In this document: positions 37,151 to 46,258 of the stretch, piece after piece | Numbering within the stretch: the first letter of the stretch is position 1 | Layout: every line of letters starts with the position of its first letter | Origin: Mycobacterium sp. NBC_00419 | GTDB lineage: Bacteria > Actinomycetota > Actinomycetes > Mycobacteriales > Mycobacteriaceae | DNA: 64,000 nt | Direction of reading: 5' to 3' | NCBI RefSeq assembly: GCF_036023875.1 | Contig: NZ_CP107931.1 | Coordinates: forward strand, 4,836,001-4,900,000 | Notes under the pieces: generated by a model | Database searches by the model: none | What the model was told of the DNA's origin: nothing | The model's input: only the letters and a program-made list of their open reading frames with translations | Program-made: the position numbers and the translations under genes

Positions 37151-38845
37151 TCAGCACGGGATCATGTACTTCGGATCTGTGGTCATGTCGAGCCATTTGC
37201 CGTAGGCGTTCCCGCCCGCTGCCCGCACGGCGGCGCAGATGTCACCGACAGTTCGCCCGGCGGGGCGGTACACCGCGTAGATCGGGTTGCCGGCGTCGTC
37301 GCGTTTGCGAAGTGACGCACACGACTCGTCGGTCCTGAGATACGACGACCCCGGATATGTGTCGAGAGCGCGCTGGATCTCTGCGTCGTACCGCCCGGGG
37401 GTGACCGCATTTGCGAGTACGACGATCCCCAAGCCGTCACAAGGTGGGTGGCTCATAGGCACGCTGACATTGAGGGAGTTCGGTGAAACCGTTGGTGCAC
37501 TTGCCCTTGCAGTAGTGGTTGTCGCTTCCCAGTCGGCTGTTGCGGTGGCTGTTGCGGTGGCGGTGATGATGGTGGTGGCGGTTGTTGTGGTGGTGGTGCG
37601 GTTGGTGGTGAGGGCGATGGTGGTGATGAGGATGGCGAGGATGGCGGCGCCGGCGAGGATGTATTTGGTGGTGTTGCGTGGGGTTGTGGTTGTGGTTGTG
37701 GTTGTGGGTGGGGTGCTGGGGGTGTGTGGGGTTGGTATGGGGTAGACGGTTTGGTTGGGTTGGGGTGTTGTGGTGTAGGTGTGTTGGGTTTTGCGGGCGG
37801 TGCGTTGGGTGTCGATGTGGCACCAGGGGCATTGTTCGGTTTCGACGGGGACTTGGTGTCCGTGGGGGCAGGTGCGGATTTGTAGGCCTTGGAGTGCGGT
37901 GCGCCATTCGTGGGCGGTGGGTCGGGTGGCGGGGTCGTGTGCTCCGGTGGTGAAGGCGCGGTGGAAGAGTCGTTGGATGTTGTCGGGTAGGAATTGTGGT
38001 GGTGGGGCGACGGGGTGGGTGTGTAGTGGTGAGCCGGGTCCGCCTGCCCACCATCCGGATTTGGCCAGGCTCATCGCGTCGGGTTGTTCGCCGTGGCCGG
38101 TCCAGGTGCCGCGTAGGAAGGGGTGGTTGCCGGCCATCAGGAGCAGGTGGATGTGGACGGACAGTGCGAACAGGTCTGAGGGTTTGTGGCGGGCGGTGGT
38201 GGCGAGGTTGAGGCCGGCGAGTTCTGGGGCGGTGAATTCGGGGCGGCCGACGCCGCAGAGGTATTGGTGTCCGGTGGTGTCGGTGAATTGCATGGAGTCG
38301 CAGTCGACGAGGGTGACTCGGGTGGTGTCGTTGACCAGGATGTTGCGTTCTTGGAAGTCGCCGATGACGGCGTCGACTCGGTGGACCACTTCGACGGCCA
38401 GGCAGAGGTTGGCGGCGACGTTGACCAGGTGTAGCCAGGTGACGTGGGGGGTCCATTGTGGTGCTGCGGGTAGGGGTTTGGCGCGGTTGGAGGGGTTGCT
38501 GATGGTGTGGATTTCGACGGCGTTGGCGGTGTCGATGCGGTGCATGACGTAGCCGACGGGTCCGGTGGGGCCGACCAGCGTGTGTAGTGGCCAGGTCAGG
38601 ACGGCGAATCCGTCGGATTGCACTGCTCCGGATGGGGGTGAGTCGACCATGGCGGCGACTTTGGCGCATTTGAGGGCGCGGTCTTTGAGGTCGTCGTGGA
38701 ACACTTTGGCCACCCATTGCGGATGGCCGACGATCTCGGAGATGGTGCCTTCGCCGGCGCGGGCAATGACCACCCCTAGTCGAACCCCTACCCGGTTTGG
38801 GCCATCGGCAGCCAAACCGCCACCAGCAAGCCACAACTCATCCAT
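37151..38845 (-). CDS. YegI-like protein kinase, copy A: kinase - zinc ribbon - TM - tip 1
   Basis: 564 aa from ATG 38845 (AGGTAGG ribosome site). The atypical kinase domain (about 15-320) keeps the ATP-Lys K48 (VAKVF), catalytic loop GDFQERNIL (D163, N168) and metal-binding VDCDSMQF (D181/D183), the pattern of the YegI/TerY-P kinase family, so it is probably active. A CPHGH...CPWC zinc ribbon (326-342), a Thr/Pro-rich linker and one membrane helix (about 394-414) follow. The extracytoplasmic tip (from about 437) has paired Cys and the stretch CDGLGIVVLANAV...IYAVYRPAGR. Residues 1-436 are virtually identical to copy B; the tip is unrelated. The phosphatase and vWA partners are encoded at 44.4-46.2 kb. 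Confidence 0.87.
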   Translation of the reverse strand: MDELWLAGGGLAADGPNRVGVRLGVVIARAGEGTISEIVGHPQWVAKVFHDDLKDRALKCAKVAAMVDSPPSGAVQSDGFAVLTWPLHTLVGPTGPVGYVMHRIDTANAVEIHTISNPSNRAKPLPAAPQWTPHVTWLHLVNVAANLCLAVEVVHRVDAVIGDFQERNILVNDTTRVTLVDCDSMQFTDTTGHQYLCGVGRPEFTAPELAGLNLATTARHKPSDLFALSVHIHLLLMAGNHPFLRGTWTGHGEQPDAMSLAKSGWWAGGPGSPLHTHPVAPPPQFLPDNIQRLFHRAFTTGAHDPATRPTAHEWRTALQGLQIRTCPHGHQVPVETEQCPWCHIDTQRTARKTQHTYTTTPQPNQTVYPIPTPHTPSTPPTTTTTTTTPRNTTKYILAGAAILAILITTIALTTNRTTTTTTATTIITATATATATADWEATTTTARASAPTVSPNSLNVSVPMSHPPCDGLGIVVLANAVTPGRYDAEIQRALDTYPGSSYLRTDESCASLRKRDDAGNPIYAVYRPAGRTVGDICAAVRAAGGNAYGKWLDMTTDPKYMIPC

Positions 38846-38857
38846 CAGCACCTACCT
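37536..38857. repeat. 1322-bp direct repeat, copy A (partner 39313-40634)
   Basis: Encodes the kinase, zinc ribbon and membrane helix plus 12 bp upstream of the ATG. I saw only two base differences from the partner (one changes Ser228/Ala, one silent near 38838). The match stops abruptly after the TM segment at the 3' end and just upstream of the gene at the 5' end. Confidence 0.93.
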
Positions 38858-38885
38858 CGCCATTCAAGATTTCAAAACCATCCGA

Positions 38886-39270
38886 TCAGTTGTTGAACGC
38901 CGAGCTGCCGTCGATGGGATGCGACGTACTGACCAGCTTGGCGTAACAATGGTTGCGGTCGTATCCGTGATCACGGCACCACGCCAACGCCCCACCAGCG
39001 TCGGGAAATGTCACACCGGCGACCGTCACCCACCAGTCGGGGTCGTCAAATGTGGACCAATTGCCGGACCACAACAGTTTGGCGTCGTACTGCTGACGTA
39101 GACGCATGTGCTCTTGCAAGGTCAGCACGTTGTTCCAAGTCACCCCTTGGTCGACAACACCCGGTCGTTTGGAACTGAGCTGAGGCACCCATCGGTCTGC
39201 AAGATTCGCCGCGACGAAACTGCGGTCGTTGTCTGCGATTTCGCGCAGCCGGTCGAATGCCGTCGACTCA
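38886..39270. repeat. Shared tip-2 module (partner 40699-41085)
   Basis: The DNA encoding the C-terminal domain of kinase copy B is clearly homologous to the 3' end of the beta-propeller gene: long matching stretches include GATGGGATGCGACGTACTGA, the following CAGCTTGGCGTAACAATGG, and GAGATTCGCCGCGACGAAA-type sequence. Identity is lower than in the kinase stems, so this duplication is older. Confidence 0.85.
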
Positions 39271-40622
39271 TTGAGGGGTGGGGTGGTGGTTGTCGGGGTG
39301 GCGGTGACGACCGCTGTTGCGGTGGCTGTTGCGGTGGCGGTGATGATGGTGGTGGCGGTTGTTGTGGTGGTGGTGCGGTTGGTGGTGAGGGCGATGGTGG
39401 TGATGAGGATGGCGAGGATGGCGGCGCCGGCGAGGATGTATTTGGTGGTGTTGCGTGGGGTTGTGGTTGTGGTTGTGGTTGTGGGTGGGGTGCTGGGGGT
39501 GTGTGGGGTTGGTATGGGGTAGACGGTTTGGTTGGGTTGGGGTGTTGTGGTGTAGGTGTGTTGGGTTTTGCGGGCGGTGCGTTGGGTGTCGATGTGGCAC
39601 CAGGGGCATTGTTCGGTTTCGACGGGGACTTGGTGTCCGTGGGGGCAGGTGCGGATTTGTAGGCCTTGGAGTGCGGTGCGCCATTCGTGGGCGGTGGGTC
39701 GGGTGGCGGGGTCGTGTGCTCCGGTGGTGAAGGCGCGGTGGAAGAGTCGTTGGATGTTGTCGGGTAGGAATTGTGGTGGTGGGGCGACGGGGTGGGTGTG
39801 TAGTGGTGAGCCGGGTCCGCCTGCCCACCATCCGGATTTGGCCAGGCTCATCGCGTCGGGTTGTTCGCCGTGGCCGGTCCAGGTGCCGCGTAGGAAGGGG
39901 TGGTTGCCGGCCATCAGGAGCAGGTGGATGTGGACGGCCAGTGCGAACAGGTCTGAGGGTTTGTGGCGGGCGGTGGTGGCGAGGTTGAGGCCGGCGAGTT
40001 CTGGGGCGGTGAATTCGGGGCGGCCGACGCCGCAGAGGTATTGGTGTCCGGTGGTGTCGGTGAATTGCATGGAGTCGCAGTCGACGAGGGTGACTCGGGT
40101 GGTGTCGTTGACCAGGATGTTGCGTTCTTGGAAGTCGCCGATGACGGCGTCGACTCGGTGGACCACTTCGACGGCCAGGCAGAGGTTGGCGGCGACGTTG
40201 ACCAGGTGTAGCCAGGTGACGTGGGGGGTCCATTGTGGTGCTGCGGGTAGGGGTTTGGCGCGGTTGGAGGGGTTGCTGATGGTGTGGATTTCGACGGCGT
40301 TGGCGGTGTCGATGCGGTGCATGACGTAGCCGACGGGTCCGGTGGGGCCGACCAGCGTGTGTAGTGGCCAGGTCAGGACGGCGAATCCGTCGGATTGCAC
40401 TGCTCCGGATGGGGGTGAGTCGACCATGGCGGCGACTTTGGCGCATTTGAGGGCGCGGTCTTTGAGGTCGTCGTGGAACACTTTGGCCACCCATTGCGGA
40501 TGGCCGACGATCTCGGAGATGGTGCCTTCGCCGGCGCGGGCAATGACCACCCCTAGTCGAACCCCTACCCGGTTTGGGCCATCGGCAGCCAAACCGCCAC
40601 CAGCAAGCCACAATTCATCCAT
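38886..40622 (-). CDS. YegI-like protein kinase, copy B: kinase - zinc ribbon - TM - tip 2
   Basis: 578 aa from ATG 40622. The cytoplasmic kinase, zinc ribbon and TM are the same as copy A (one amino-acid difference seen). After the Ala/Thr-rich stalk the outer domain is different: FVAANLADRWVPQLSSKRPG, then WNNVLTLQEHM, LLWSGNWSTF, WWVTVAGVTFPDAGGALAWC and HCYAKLVSTSHPID. This tip is homologous to the C-terminus of the next gene upstream (40699-43185), so it is a mobile module. Predicted to sense an envelope signal and phosphorylate cytoplasmic targets (inference). Upstream of copy A on the same strand, possibly co-transcribed. Confidence 0.87.
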   Translation of the reverse strand: MDELWLAGGGLAADGPNRVGVRLGVVIARAGEGTISEIVGHPQWVAKVFHDDLKDRALKCAKVAAMVDSPPSGAVQSDGFAVLTWPLHTLVGPTGPVGYVMHRIDTANAVEIHTISNPSNRAKPLPAAPQWTPHVTWLHLVNVAANLCLAVEVVHRVDAVIGDFQERNILVNDTTRVTLVDCDSMQFTDTTGHQYLCGVGRPEFTAPELAGLNLATTARHKPSDLFALAVHIHLLLMAGNHPFLRGTWTGHGEQPDAMSLAKSGWWAGGPGSPLHTHPVAPPPQFLPDNIQRLFHRAFTTGAHDPATRPTAHEWRTALQGLQIRTCPHGHQVPVETEQCPWCHIDTQRTARKTQHTYTTTPQPNQTVYPIPTPHTPSTPPTTTTTTTTPRNTTKYILAGAAILAILITTIALTTNRTTTTTTATTIITATATATATAVVTATPTTTTPPLNESTAFDRLREIADNDRSFVAANLADRWVPQLSSKRPGVVDQGVTWNNVLTLQEHMRLRQQYDAKLLWSGNWSTFDDPDWWVTVAGVTFPDAGGALAWCRDHGYDRNHCYAKLVSTSHPIDGSSAFNN

Positions 40623-40634
40623 CAGCACCTACCT
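39313..40634. repeat. 1322-bp direct repeat, copy B (partner 37536-38857)
   Basis: Tandem partner of the copy A segment in the same orientation, 1777 bp apart. Recombination between them would delete one stem and one tip, or expand the array. Confidence 0.93.
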
Positions 40635-40698
40635 ACAAACCTCAGCACGCATGGACCCCGCCTTGCGGAGGGGAGACGCTGGGAATCGTTGAGGGTCT

Positions 40699-41085
40699 TC
40701 AATTGTTGAACGCCGTGCTGTCATCGATGGGATGCGACGTACTGACCAGCTTGGCGTAACAATGGTCCCGATCCAGGTTATGGCCTCGGCACCACGCGAG
40801 AGCACCACCTGCGTCGGGAAACGTCACACCGGCGATCGTGATCCAGAAGTCGGGTGCCGAAAAGGTGGACCAATCCCCAGACCACAATAGGCGCACCTCG
40901 GGATACCTCAATCTCAGCTCCAAATGTTCGCGCAGCGTCTCTGAGTTGTTCCAGGTGATTCCGTCGGCGACCAGGCCTGGACGCTTGGAACTGAGCTGAG
41001 GCACCCAACGATCCGCGAGATTCGCCGCGACGAAAGGATGGTCGGCGTTGGCGATCGCGCGAAGTGCATCGAGGCTCGCTGACTC
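40699..41085. repeat. Shared tip-2 module (partner 38886-39270)
   Basis: 3' end of the beta-propeller gene, homologous to the 3' end of kinase copy B; same orientation. Confidence 0.85.
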
Positions 41086-43185
41086 TCCATCGCCGGTCTT
41101 CGGATTCGCAGGGCCGGCAGCTACGCTCGACTCTGATACCGCAGCGACAGCATTTTCGCTCGGGGCTGAGGACTCTGTAGTCCCGTCTTGCTGGCAGTCA
41201 ATGAGGAGAGAGTTGGCGTTGAGGTCGACCTGACCTTGTTGTGTGGCGCCGCCGGTCGGCACCTCACCGATGGAAACGGGCAGGCGCCAGAACGTTCCGA
41301 TTGGGAAACGGAAGTCATGAGTCACGGATGGATCGTCAGAAGCTCCATTGCCAGGGTCGATGACGATCGGAGTCGCCGACAGGTCAAATATGCCCGAAGC
41401 GATGTTCTGTCCGACAGACGTGACTGTGATGCGGGTCTGGTTGGCTGACAGCACATCTCCACCCGGGCACTTGGCGACGATCTTTGTGGTGATGACGAGT
41501 TCCCCCGACTCGACGCGGATCGTCTGCGGCACGAACTCAGGTGGGCTACCACACTTGGTGACGAGTTTCGTCCCACTGCCTGCTCGTCGGGAGTCGTCGG
41601 TCGCGTCGATGGATGGTACCGATGCCGGCGGTCCGGTCGCTGGCAGCAGTCCGATACTCGGGCCGGTGACCACCACAATTCCCCTTGGGGTCCCGTATAT
41701 CGCTGGAGGTTCTGTGCTATCGGTTGGGGTGGACATGCTCCAGGCTTGTGTGCCGTCGGCGATCGTCAGCGCGTCGATGCCCCCCGTCCCGCTCGGAAGA
41801 AAGATCCTCACTCCGTCAGTGAGGGCGCCCATAGCGCTTCGCCAGTAGCTCTGGGCGGCACCGCCCCGCCGCCACAATCGCTGACCAGACTGCACGTCAT
41901 ACGCGATGAGCTCATCATCGCCCGGCCACATTACTACCTGGCCGACGATCAGAGGCCAGAAAGGCCCCTGTGTGGGAAGTTCAGCGTGCCAGAGTCTTTG
42001 ACCGTTTCGTGCGTTGAACGCATCACCCGACTGGTTCAGAAGCGGCGCTGCCGTGCCACGGTATACAGCCAGGTGAGGCTGCTGCAGCAGTGACTTGGTA
42101 GTGAACAAACGCTGACCGTCAGCGTCCGTCACATCGGTCTGCCAGGAACTGTCGTCGACACCCTGCTCGCAGCGTCGCGTTACGACTGCCGGTCCGGCCG
42201 CAATCCATGCGTCGGCGACGGCGTGGTCGAAGAGTGCGCTGCCATCGGCAGCCCGCAGCACCGCCGAAGCCTCCCCGCCGAGGAAACCCCACACCAACCC
42301 GTTCGCTACCCCGAAGTCCCAGCTGTCACCAAGTGCGTAGCCACTGCAGTTCCCGGCCGGAATGGTGGTCTTCCAGGAGCCCGCGGGGTTGTCCAGAGAG
42401 CCCTTCGCCACGGTGAAGGCCCTCGCTTCAAGGTCAATTCCCGCTGTATACACATTGCTGCCGTCGGATTCGATCAGGCTGGCGTTGAACGGGAGTACGC
42501 CCTTGGCGATGGTTTTGCCGTTCGCAGTATCGATGAACTCCAATCCGGTCCTATTGGTGCCCTCGTGATCTGTCAGGCACGGCAGCATTGCGCCCATCGT
42601 CCTGGTACCGCACACAAGCGCAGAGTTGGTGGTTCTCGACCATTCGGTGTGTCCGTCGATCAAGCTCAAGGACATCAACGACGTCGTGTCAAATGATGAA
42701 CTTGTCGACCATGGCCGCACGATCACGTGGTCACCGGCGATGATGGCGCCAGTTGCAGGCCCGAGATTGTGTATCGGCGCCGAAAAGATGTCGGCTGCAT
42801 CCGGTTTCGTGTCTTTGGCTGTGACCTTCCAAGTGAAATCTGGCTCGGTCGGATACGTGAATGCCACCATGCCGCTGGGAAGTTCGCTTGTCTCGGGTGC
42901 GTCATTCCACCTCGTAAAGGCTACGACCGTTCCGCCAACCAGAGCGATCGCTACTGTTACTGCCGCGTAGACGAGCCATCTCTTCCGTGACATGGACGCC
43001 GCTGCAGGCATCGACGTCTCGCATGTCCCCACGGCGTCGGTGGAATGTTCAGAGTTGTCATCGACCCAGAACTGCCAGCCGATCGGTGCAGGTGGCCAAT
43101 GAGGGTCCGGTTGCCAGTCGTGAGGTGGTGCCCAACCCGGCTGCACCGGCCAGTTCGGTGGGGGATTGAACCGCGCCGCTGCCAT
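40699..43185 (-). CDS. Membrane-anchored PQQ-like beta-propeller protein with tip-2 domain
   Basis: 828 aa from ATG 43185 (GGGAGGA ribosome site). The N-terminal cytoplasmic tag RFNPPPNWP...WPPAPIGWQFW is shared with several other proteins here. One membrane helix (about 68-92: LVYAAVTVAIALVGGTVVAF) follows, then a long extracytoplasmic part resembling PQQ/quinoprotein-type beta-propeller repeats (IIAGDHVIVRPWS, RLWHAELPTQG, LIAYDVQSGQRLWRRGG). The last 130 residues are the tip-2 domain (RWVPQLSSKRPG ... CYAKLVSTSHPID) also found on kinase copy B. Likely a ligand-binding or scaffold receptor working with the kinases (inference). No enzymatic motif seen. Confidence 0.82.
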   Translation of the reverse strand: MAAARFNPPPNWPVQPGWAPPHDWQPDPHWPPAPIGWQFWVDDNSEHSTDAVGTCETSMPAAASMSRKRWLVYAAVTVAIALVGGTVVAFTRWNDAPETSELPSGMVAFTYPTEPDFTWKVTAKDTKPDAADIFSAPIHNLGPATGAIIAGDHVIVRPWSTSSSFDTTSLMSLSLIDGHTEWSRTTNSALVCGTRTMGAMLPCLTDHEGTNRTGLEFIDTANGKTIAKGVLPFNASLIESDGSNVYTAGIDLEARAFTVAKGSLDNPAGSWKTTIPAGNCSGYALGDSWDFGVANGLVWGFLGGEASAVLRAADGSALFDHAVADAWIAAGPAVVTRRCEQGVDDSSWQTDVTDADGQRLFTTKSLLQQPHLAVYRGTAAPLLNQSGDAFNARNGQRLWHAELPTQGPFWPLIVGQVVMWPGDDELIAYDVQSGQRLWRRGGAAQSYWRSAMGALTDGVRIFLPSGTGGIDALTIADGTQAWSMSTPTDSTEPPAIYGTPRGIVVVTGPSIGLLPATGPPASVPSIDATDDSRRAGSGTKLVTKCGSPPEFVPQTIRVESGELVITTKIVAKCPGGDVLSANQTRITVTSVGQNIASGIFDLSATPIVIDPGNGASDDPSVTHDFRFPIGTFWRLPVSIGEVPTGGATQQGQVDLNANSLLIDCQQDGTTESSAPSENAVAAVSESSVAAGPANPKTGDGESASLDALRAIANADHPFVAANLADRWVPQLSSKRPGLVADGITWNNSETLREHLELRLRYPEVRLLWSGDWSTFSAPDFWITIAGVTFPDAGGALAWCRGHNLDRDHCYAKLVSTSHPIDDSTAFNN

Positions 43186-43498
43186 TGACGATCCTCCCGC
43201 CCTCTAGCTCTGGAATCTGTTGTCGCTCTGCATCCGTGGGCGGCGGACAGCTCCCACGTATCACTCGACAGAGTTTGGCATGCCAGCTGAAATTTGCATC
43301 ACGAATGTTCCGGTCTGAGCTTGATAAGCCCGTCAGCGGCCTGGGATCGGCGAAATTCATCCGTTCGGATGACAATCGTTCCCGCCGACGCCGGGCCGCC
43401 GACCGAATGTCGCGAAGGCGACCGAGCTTTGTCGACCGTTCGTACGAATTAAGCCTGTGGGCCCGGCGTGGGTATCGGGGCCGTGTTAGACCCTTCAG
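43186..43498. other. 313-bp divergent promoter region
   Basis: Separates the leftward beta-propeller gene from the rightward membrane-protein/vWA/PP2C/kinase run. No open frame with support, no hairpin and no known RNA were recognised; it should contain promoters for both directions. Confidence 0.45.
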
Positions 43499-44224
43499 GT
43501 GGCTGACAATCTGCCCCCGAGCAAGTTCGGAGCGGGATACACCTACGGCGGCTCGGCTGCTCCCGCGCCGGTGCCTGCCAGCCCCGCTTACTCGTCTCCC
43601 GCGTATCAGAGTCCGGTGGCACAACCCGCCCCGCAAAATCCTCCACCGACGTACCAGTCACCAACCCAGTACGGAGGTCCTGTGGCCTCGTACGCGAGTG
43701 CAGCCCCGCAGGCAAGTGGTGGCACGGGGATCGCTGCCGGTGTGCTCGCTTTGTTGATAGCGGTCTATCGCGGCTGGGTGACCTACGCCTATCTCGCCAC
43801 CGCTGACGCCTTGTCACAGATGTCAGTTGGGAGCGGCTGGGCGAAGGATTCGCGCAATATGGCCTTGGCCGCCGGAATCGTGTCCGCCGTCGGCACCCTC
43901 GCACTACTCGGTGGTGCGATCAAGCTGCTGAATAGAGGGCTTGGCGGGCGCGGGCTCATCACTGTTGGTTGCTTGATCGCGATCGCGGATGTGGTTATCA
44001 CCTGGGCGTTGATATGGGGCTGGTTCACGACGTCCTTCGGCGGCATGTCGATGGGTAGCTCGTGGGATTCGATGTTCACTCGACAGGGCCCTACGATCGT
44101 GCTCAATTTGGCGCTGACGGTCGGTGTCCCACTGTTGACGATGATCCTTGCTCTGGCGGCGGCGACTCGGAGGTGGTGCGAAGCCGCGCGGGCGCCAGCC
44201 GTTTACGGGTCCCCGACGTACTAG
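43499..44224 (+). CDS. Four-helix membrane protein with LPPS(K/R)FGAGYT tag
   Basis: 241 aa from GTG 43499. The cytoplasmic N-terminus carries LPPSKFGAGYTYGG and a Pro/Gln/Tyr-rich tract (about 15-75). Four predicted membrane helices follow (GIAAGVLALLIAVYRGWVTY; MALAAGIVSAVGTLALLGG; LITVGCLIAIADVVITWALI; VLNLALTVGVPLLTMILAL). The N-terminal tag is shared with three other membrane proteins in the island (49846, 50520, 61898), implying a common cytoplasmic partner. Function unknown; it directly precedes the vWA-PP2C-kinase operon. Confidence 0.78.
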   Translation: MADNLPPSKFGAGYTYGGSAAPAPVPASPAYSSPAYQSPVAQPAPQNPPPTYQSPTQYGGPVASYASAAPQASGGTGIAAGVLALLIAVYRGWVTYAYLATADALSQMSVGSGWAKDSRNMALAAGIVSAVGTLALLGGAIKLLNRGLGGRGLITVGCLIAIADVVITWALIWGWFTTSFGGMSMGSSWDSMFTRQGPTIVLNLALTVGVPLLTMILALAAATRRWCEAARAPAVYGSPTY

Positions 44225-44404
44225 GTCGTCACGTCGCGGTTTCTGGCGACGACGGCACCCGGATTCCGTGGCATGTACGTCGAACGGAGGACAGTTCGGA
44301 ACAGGGTTGCCGTGAAACAATCCGGATTTGTTCATCACAGCAAGGCGTGGAACCGCAACGGCGCGAGGGCCCGCCGCTGACACTCACAGTTGGGAGGGAT
44401 TCGC

Positions 44405-45106
44405 TTGACTCAGGGTGGCTGGGCAGTCGAACTGAACGATGAGAATCCTGACCCGCGGGTCGCCTGCGTCGTGCTCGCCGATGTGTCAGGTTCGATGCAG
44501 GGCGCCCCGATTGAAGCACTCGAGCGCGGCTACGCCGCATTCACTCACTACCTCAACAACGATCCACTGGCCAGCAAGAGGGTTGAAGTGGCGGTCGTAA
44601 CATTCGGCACCGTCGCCACCGTGCTGGTACCAATGCAGGAAGCCCGTGGCTTGCAGCCCACCCGTTTCACGGCCTCTGGCCGAACCAATATGGCAGCCGG
44701 CATCCACCTAGCTCTAGACATTATCGAAGAGCGCAAGTACGCCTACAAAGCCGCCGGATTGCAGTACTACCGGCCGTGGATCCTTTTGCTTACCGACGGC
44801 CAGGCCAACTTCGACGGCCTCGATGAGGCGGTGGCTCGCCTGAATGCCACCGAGATGGCCCGGGGCGTCACGGTTTTCGCCGTGGGTGCGGGTCCGCACG
44901 TCGACTGGCAACAATTGAGCCGGGTGTCGGTGCAACGTGGTCCGGCGCCACTGGATGGTCTGCGGTATGAGGAACTGTTCGAGTGGTTGTCGGCGTCGCT
45001 GAGCAACGTATCCAATTCCACCGAGTTCGCCCGAAGCGACGAGGCACTGGCGGGCATGGGTGAGCAGATCAAACTGCCACCCTTGACCGGCTGGTCGAGC
45101 GTGTGA
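44405..45106 (+). CDS. vWA-domain protein (YegL/TerY-like) of the TerY-P triad
   Basis: 233 aa. TTG 44405 is chosen because GGGAGGG sits 6 bases upstream. It is a cytoplasmic von Willebrand A domain with an intact metal-ion-dependent adhesion site: D26-V-S-G-S30, T94 in SGRTNMAAG and the D of LLTDGQANFDG. The TerY/YegL family is encoded with a PP2C phosphatase and an atypical kinase; here the PP2C start overlaps its stop by 4 bp and a kinase follows, so the full triad is present. Probably binds phospho-targets or bridges the kinase and phosphatase (family-based inference). Confidence 0.88.
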   Translation: MTQGGWAVELNDENPDPRVACVVLADVSGSMQGAPIEALERGYAAFTHYLNNDPLASKRVEVAVVTFGTVATVLVPMQEARGLQPTRFTASGRTNMAAGIHLALDIIEERKYAYKAAGLQYYRPWILLLTDGQANFDGLDEAVARLNATEMARGVTVFAVGAGPHVDWQQLSRVSVQRGPAPLDGLRYEELFEWLSASLSNVSNSTEFARSDEALAGMGEQIKLPPLTGWSSV

Positions 45107-46209
45107 GTGCGTCCCGTTCAGACCGCAGTGAGCCGGGGTACTGGCAGTGGACGGCGTGTGGTGCATCGGTAACCGGATCTGAGCATCTACGACGCGGCCT
45201 GGGATGCGACGACGCCTTTGGCTATGGGGCAACGGAGGACTTCGTGGTCGCCGTTGTCGCCGATGGTGCAGGCTCGGTCAGCGGTACGTCTGCGTGGGGG
45301 TCCTACGCTGCCTGCCAGAGTGTTCTGCACCAGACGATGGCACCGGCATTTCTGCGAAGTTTCCGAGGTGCATCTGCCGACGACGCTGCTCCCATCATGC
45401 GCTGGCTGTTCGAGGGCGCTCTGGAGGCTGTGCGAAAGCAAGCCGACGCCCTCGGTGTGCCCCTGAATCAGCTGGCGACGACGCTGTGCGTCGCCGTGGC
45501 TACACCCTCGCTGGCACTGTTCGGCCAGATCGGTGACGGCGTCATCGCCTCGGAAAGCGGTTCTGGTATCGACACTCATCTGATCGAGGAGAAGAGCGAG
45601 TACGCCAACGCGACCTGGTTCGTCCAATCCGACGGTGCCTTCGAAGAGTCCTTCCGCACCATGGCGCGCGAGGGTCTCACTGCGTTCGCGCTCAGCACCG
45701 ACGGGATGACCTACAAGATCACCAATATCGTGACCGGTAAGCCGTACGAACCTTTCTTCGCAGGCTCCTGGCAACACGTGCGGTCCGGCGCAAGTGCTGC
45801 CGATTTCGCCGCCCTCCTGCGTGGCATCGAGGACGATCAGACCGGCGACGACAAAACGATGGTGCTGGCCGCACTGGAATGGGTCAATGACGAGTTCCAT
45901 CCGTCGGCCAGGCCGGTGCAGAAGACGGTCGTCAGTTCCGCTCCGCCGCCGATGCTGCCGACCGCGGCTCCCCGCAACGGTGCTGTGGTGACCAGAGCAC
46001 GAAAGCCGGTACCTCCGCCTGATTCCGTCAGCATTGTCGAGCGTGGTGAGTTCGTCGATGGCCAAAATCCGCTTCCCCCAAGCCGAGACACAACGATGCC
46101 CCCGGCCGACGAGAACGCCGGTGACTCGCAAAATGAGCCAATCAGCCATGACGATGACAGTCGGCGTAACCGGCGGTGGCAGACTCGGCGACGAAAAGCC
46201 CAACAGTGA
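45103..46209 (+). CDS. PP2C-family Ser/Thr phosphatase (YegK/PphC-like)
   Basis: 368 aa, GTG overlapping the vWA stop. The PP2C domain covers about 15-260: CDDAFGYG, the metal-binding VVADGAGS (D54-G55), LFGQIGDGVIA, the ALSTDGMTYKI strand and the late GDDKTMVLA with the last metal Asp. The C-terminal 100 residues are Pro/Arg-rich and probably disordered. No membrane segment, so it is cytoplasmic. It should reverse phosphorylation by the adjacent YegI-like kinase. Confidence 0.9.
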   Translation: MSASRSDRSEPGYWQWTACGASVTGSEHLRRGLGCDDAFGYGATEDFVVAVVADGAGSVSGTSAWGSYAACQSVLHQTMAPAFLRSFRGASADDAAPIMRWLFEGALEAVRKQADALGVPLNQLATTLCVAVATPSLALFGQIGDGVIASESGSGIDTHLIEEKSEYANATWFVQSDGAFEESFRTMAREGLTAFALSTDGMTYKITNIVTGKPYEPFFAGSWQHVRSGASAADFAALLRGIEDDQTGDDKTMVLAALEWVNDEFHPSARPVQKTVVSSAPPPMLPTAAPRNGAVVTRARKPVPPPDSVSIVERGEFVDGQNPLPPSRDTTMPPADENAGDSQNEPISHDDDSRRNRRWQTRRRKAQQ

Positions 46210-46258
46210 CAACATATTTCGAGGTGCCGCGATGACCCCCCGTCTACCTCGTTCTGCG

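Noticed and set aside
37540..37760. Apparent simple repeats (GTGGTTGTGG-type) that looked like a possible CRISPR or satellite array
   Set aside because: They encode the Thr/Pro-rich linker and stalk of the kinases; no regular unit or spacer structure.
37437..38834. Arg/His/Thr-rich 465-codon frame within kinase copy A (and the equivalent in copy B)
   Set aside because: Alternative frame of the C+A-rich kinase coding strand; no conserved motif, while the kinase frame has all catalytic residues.
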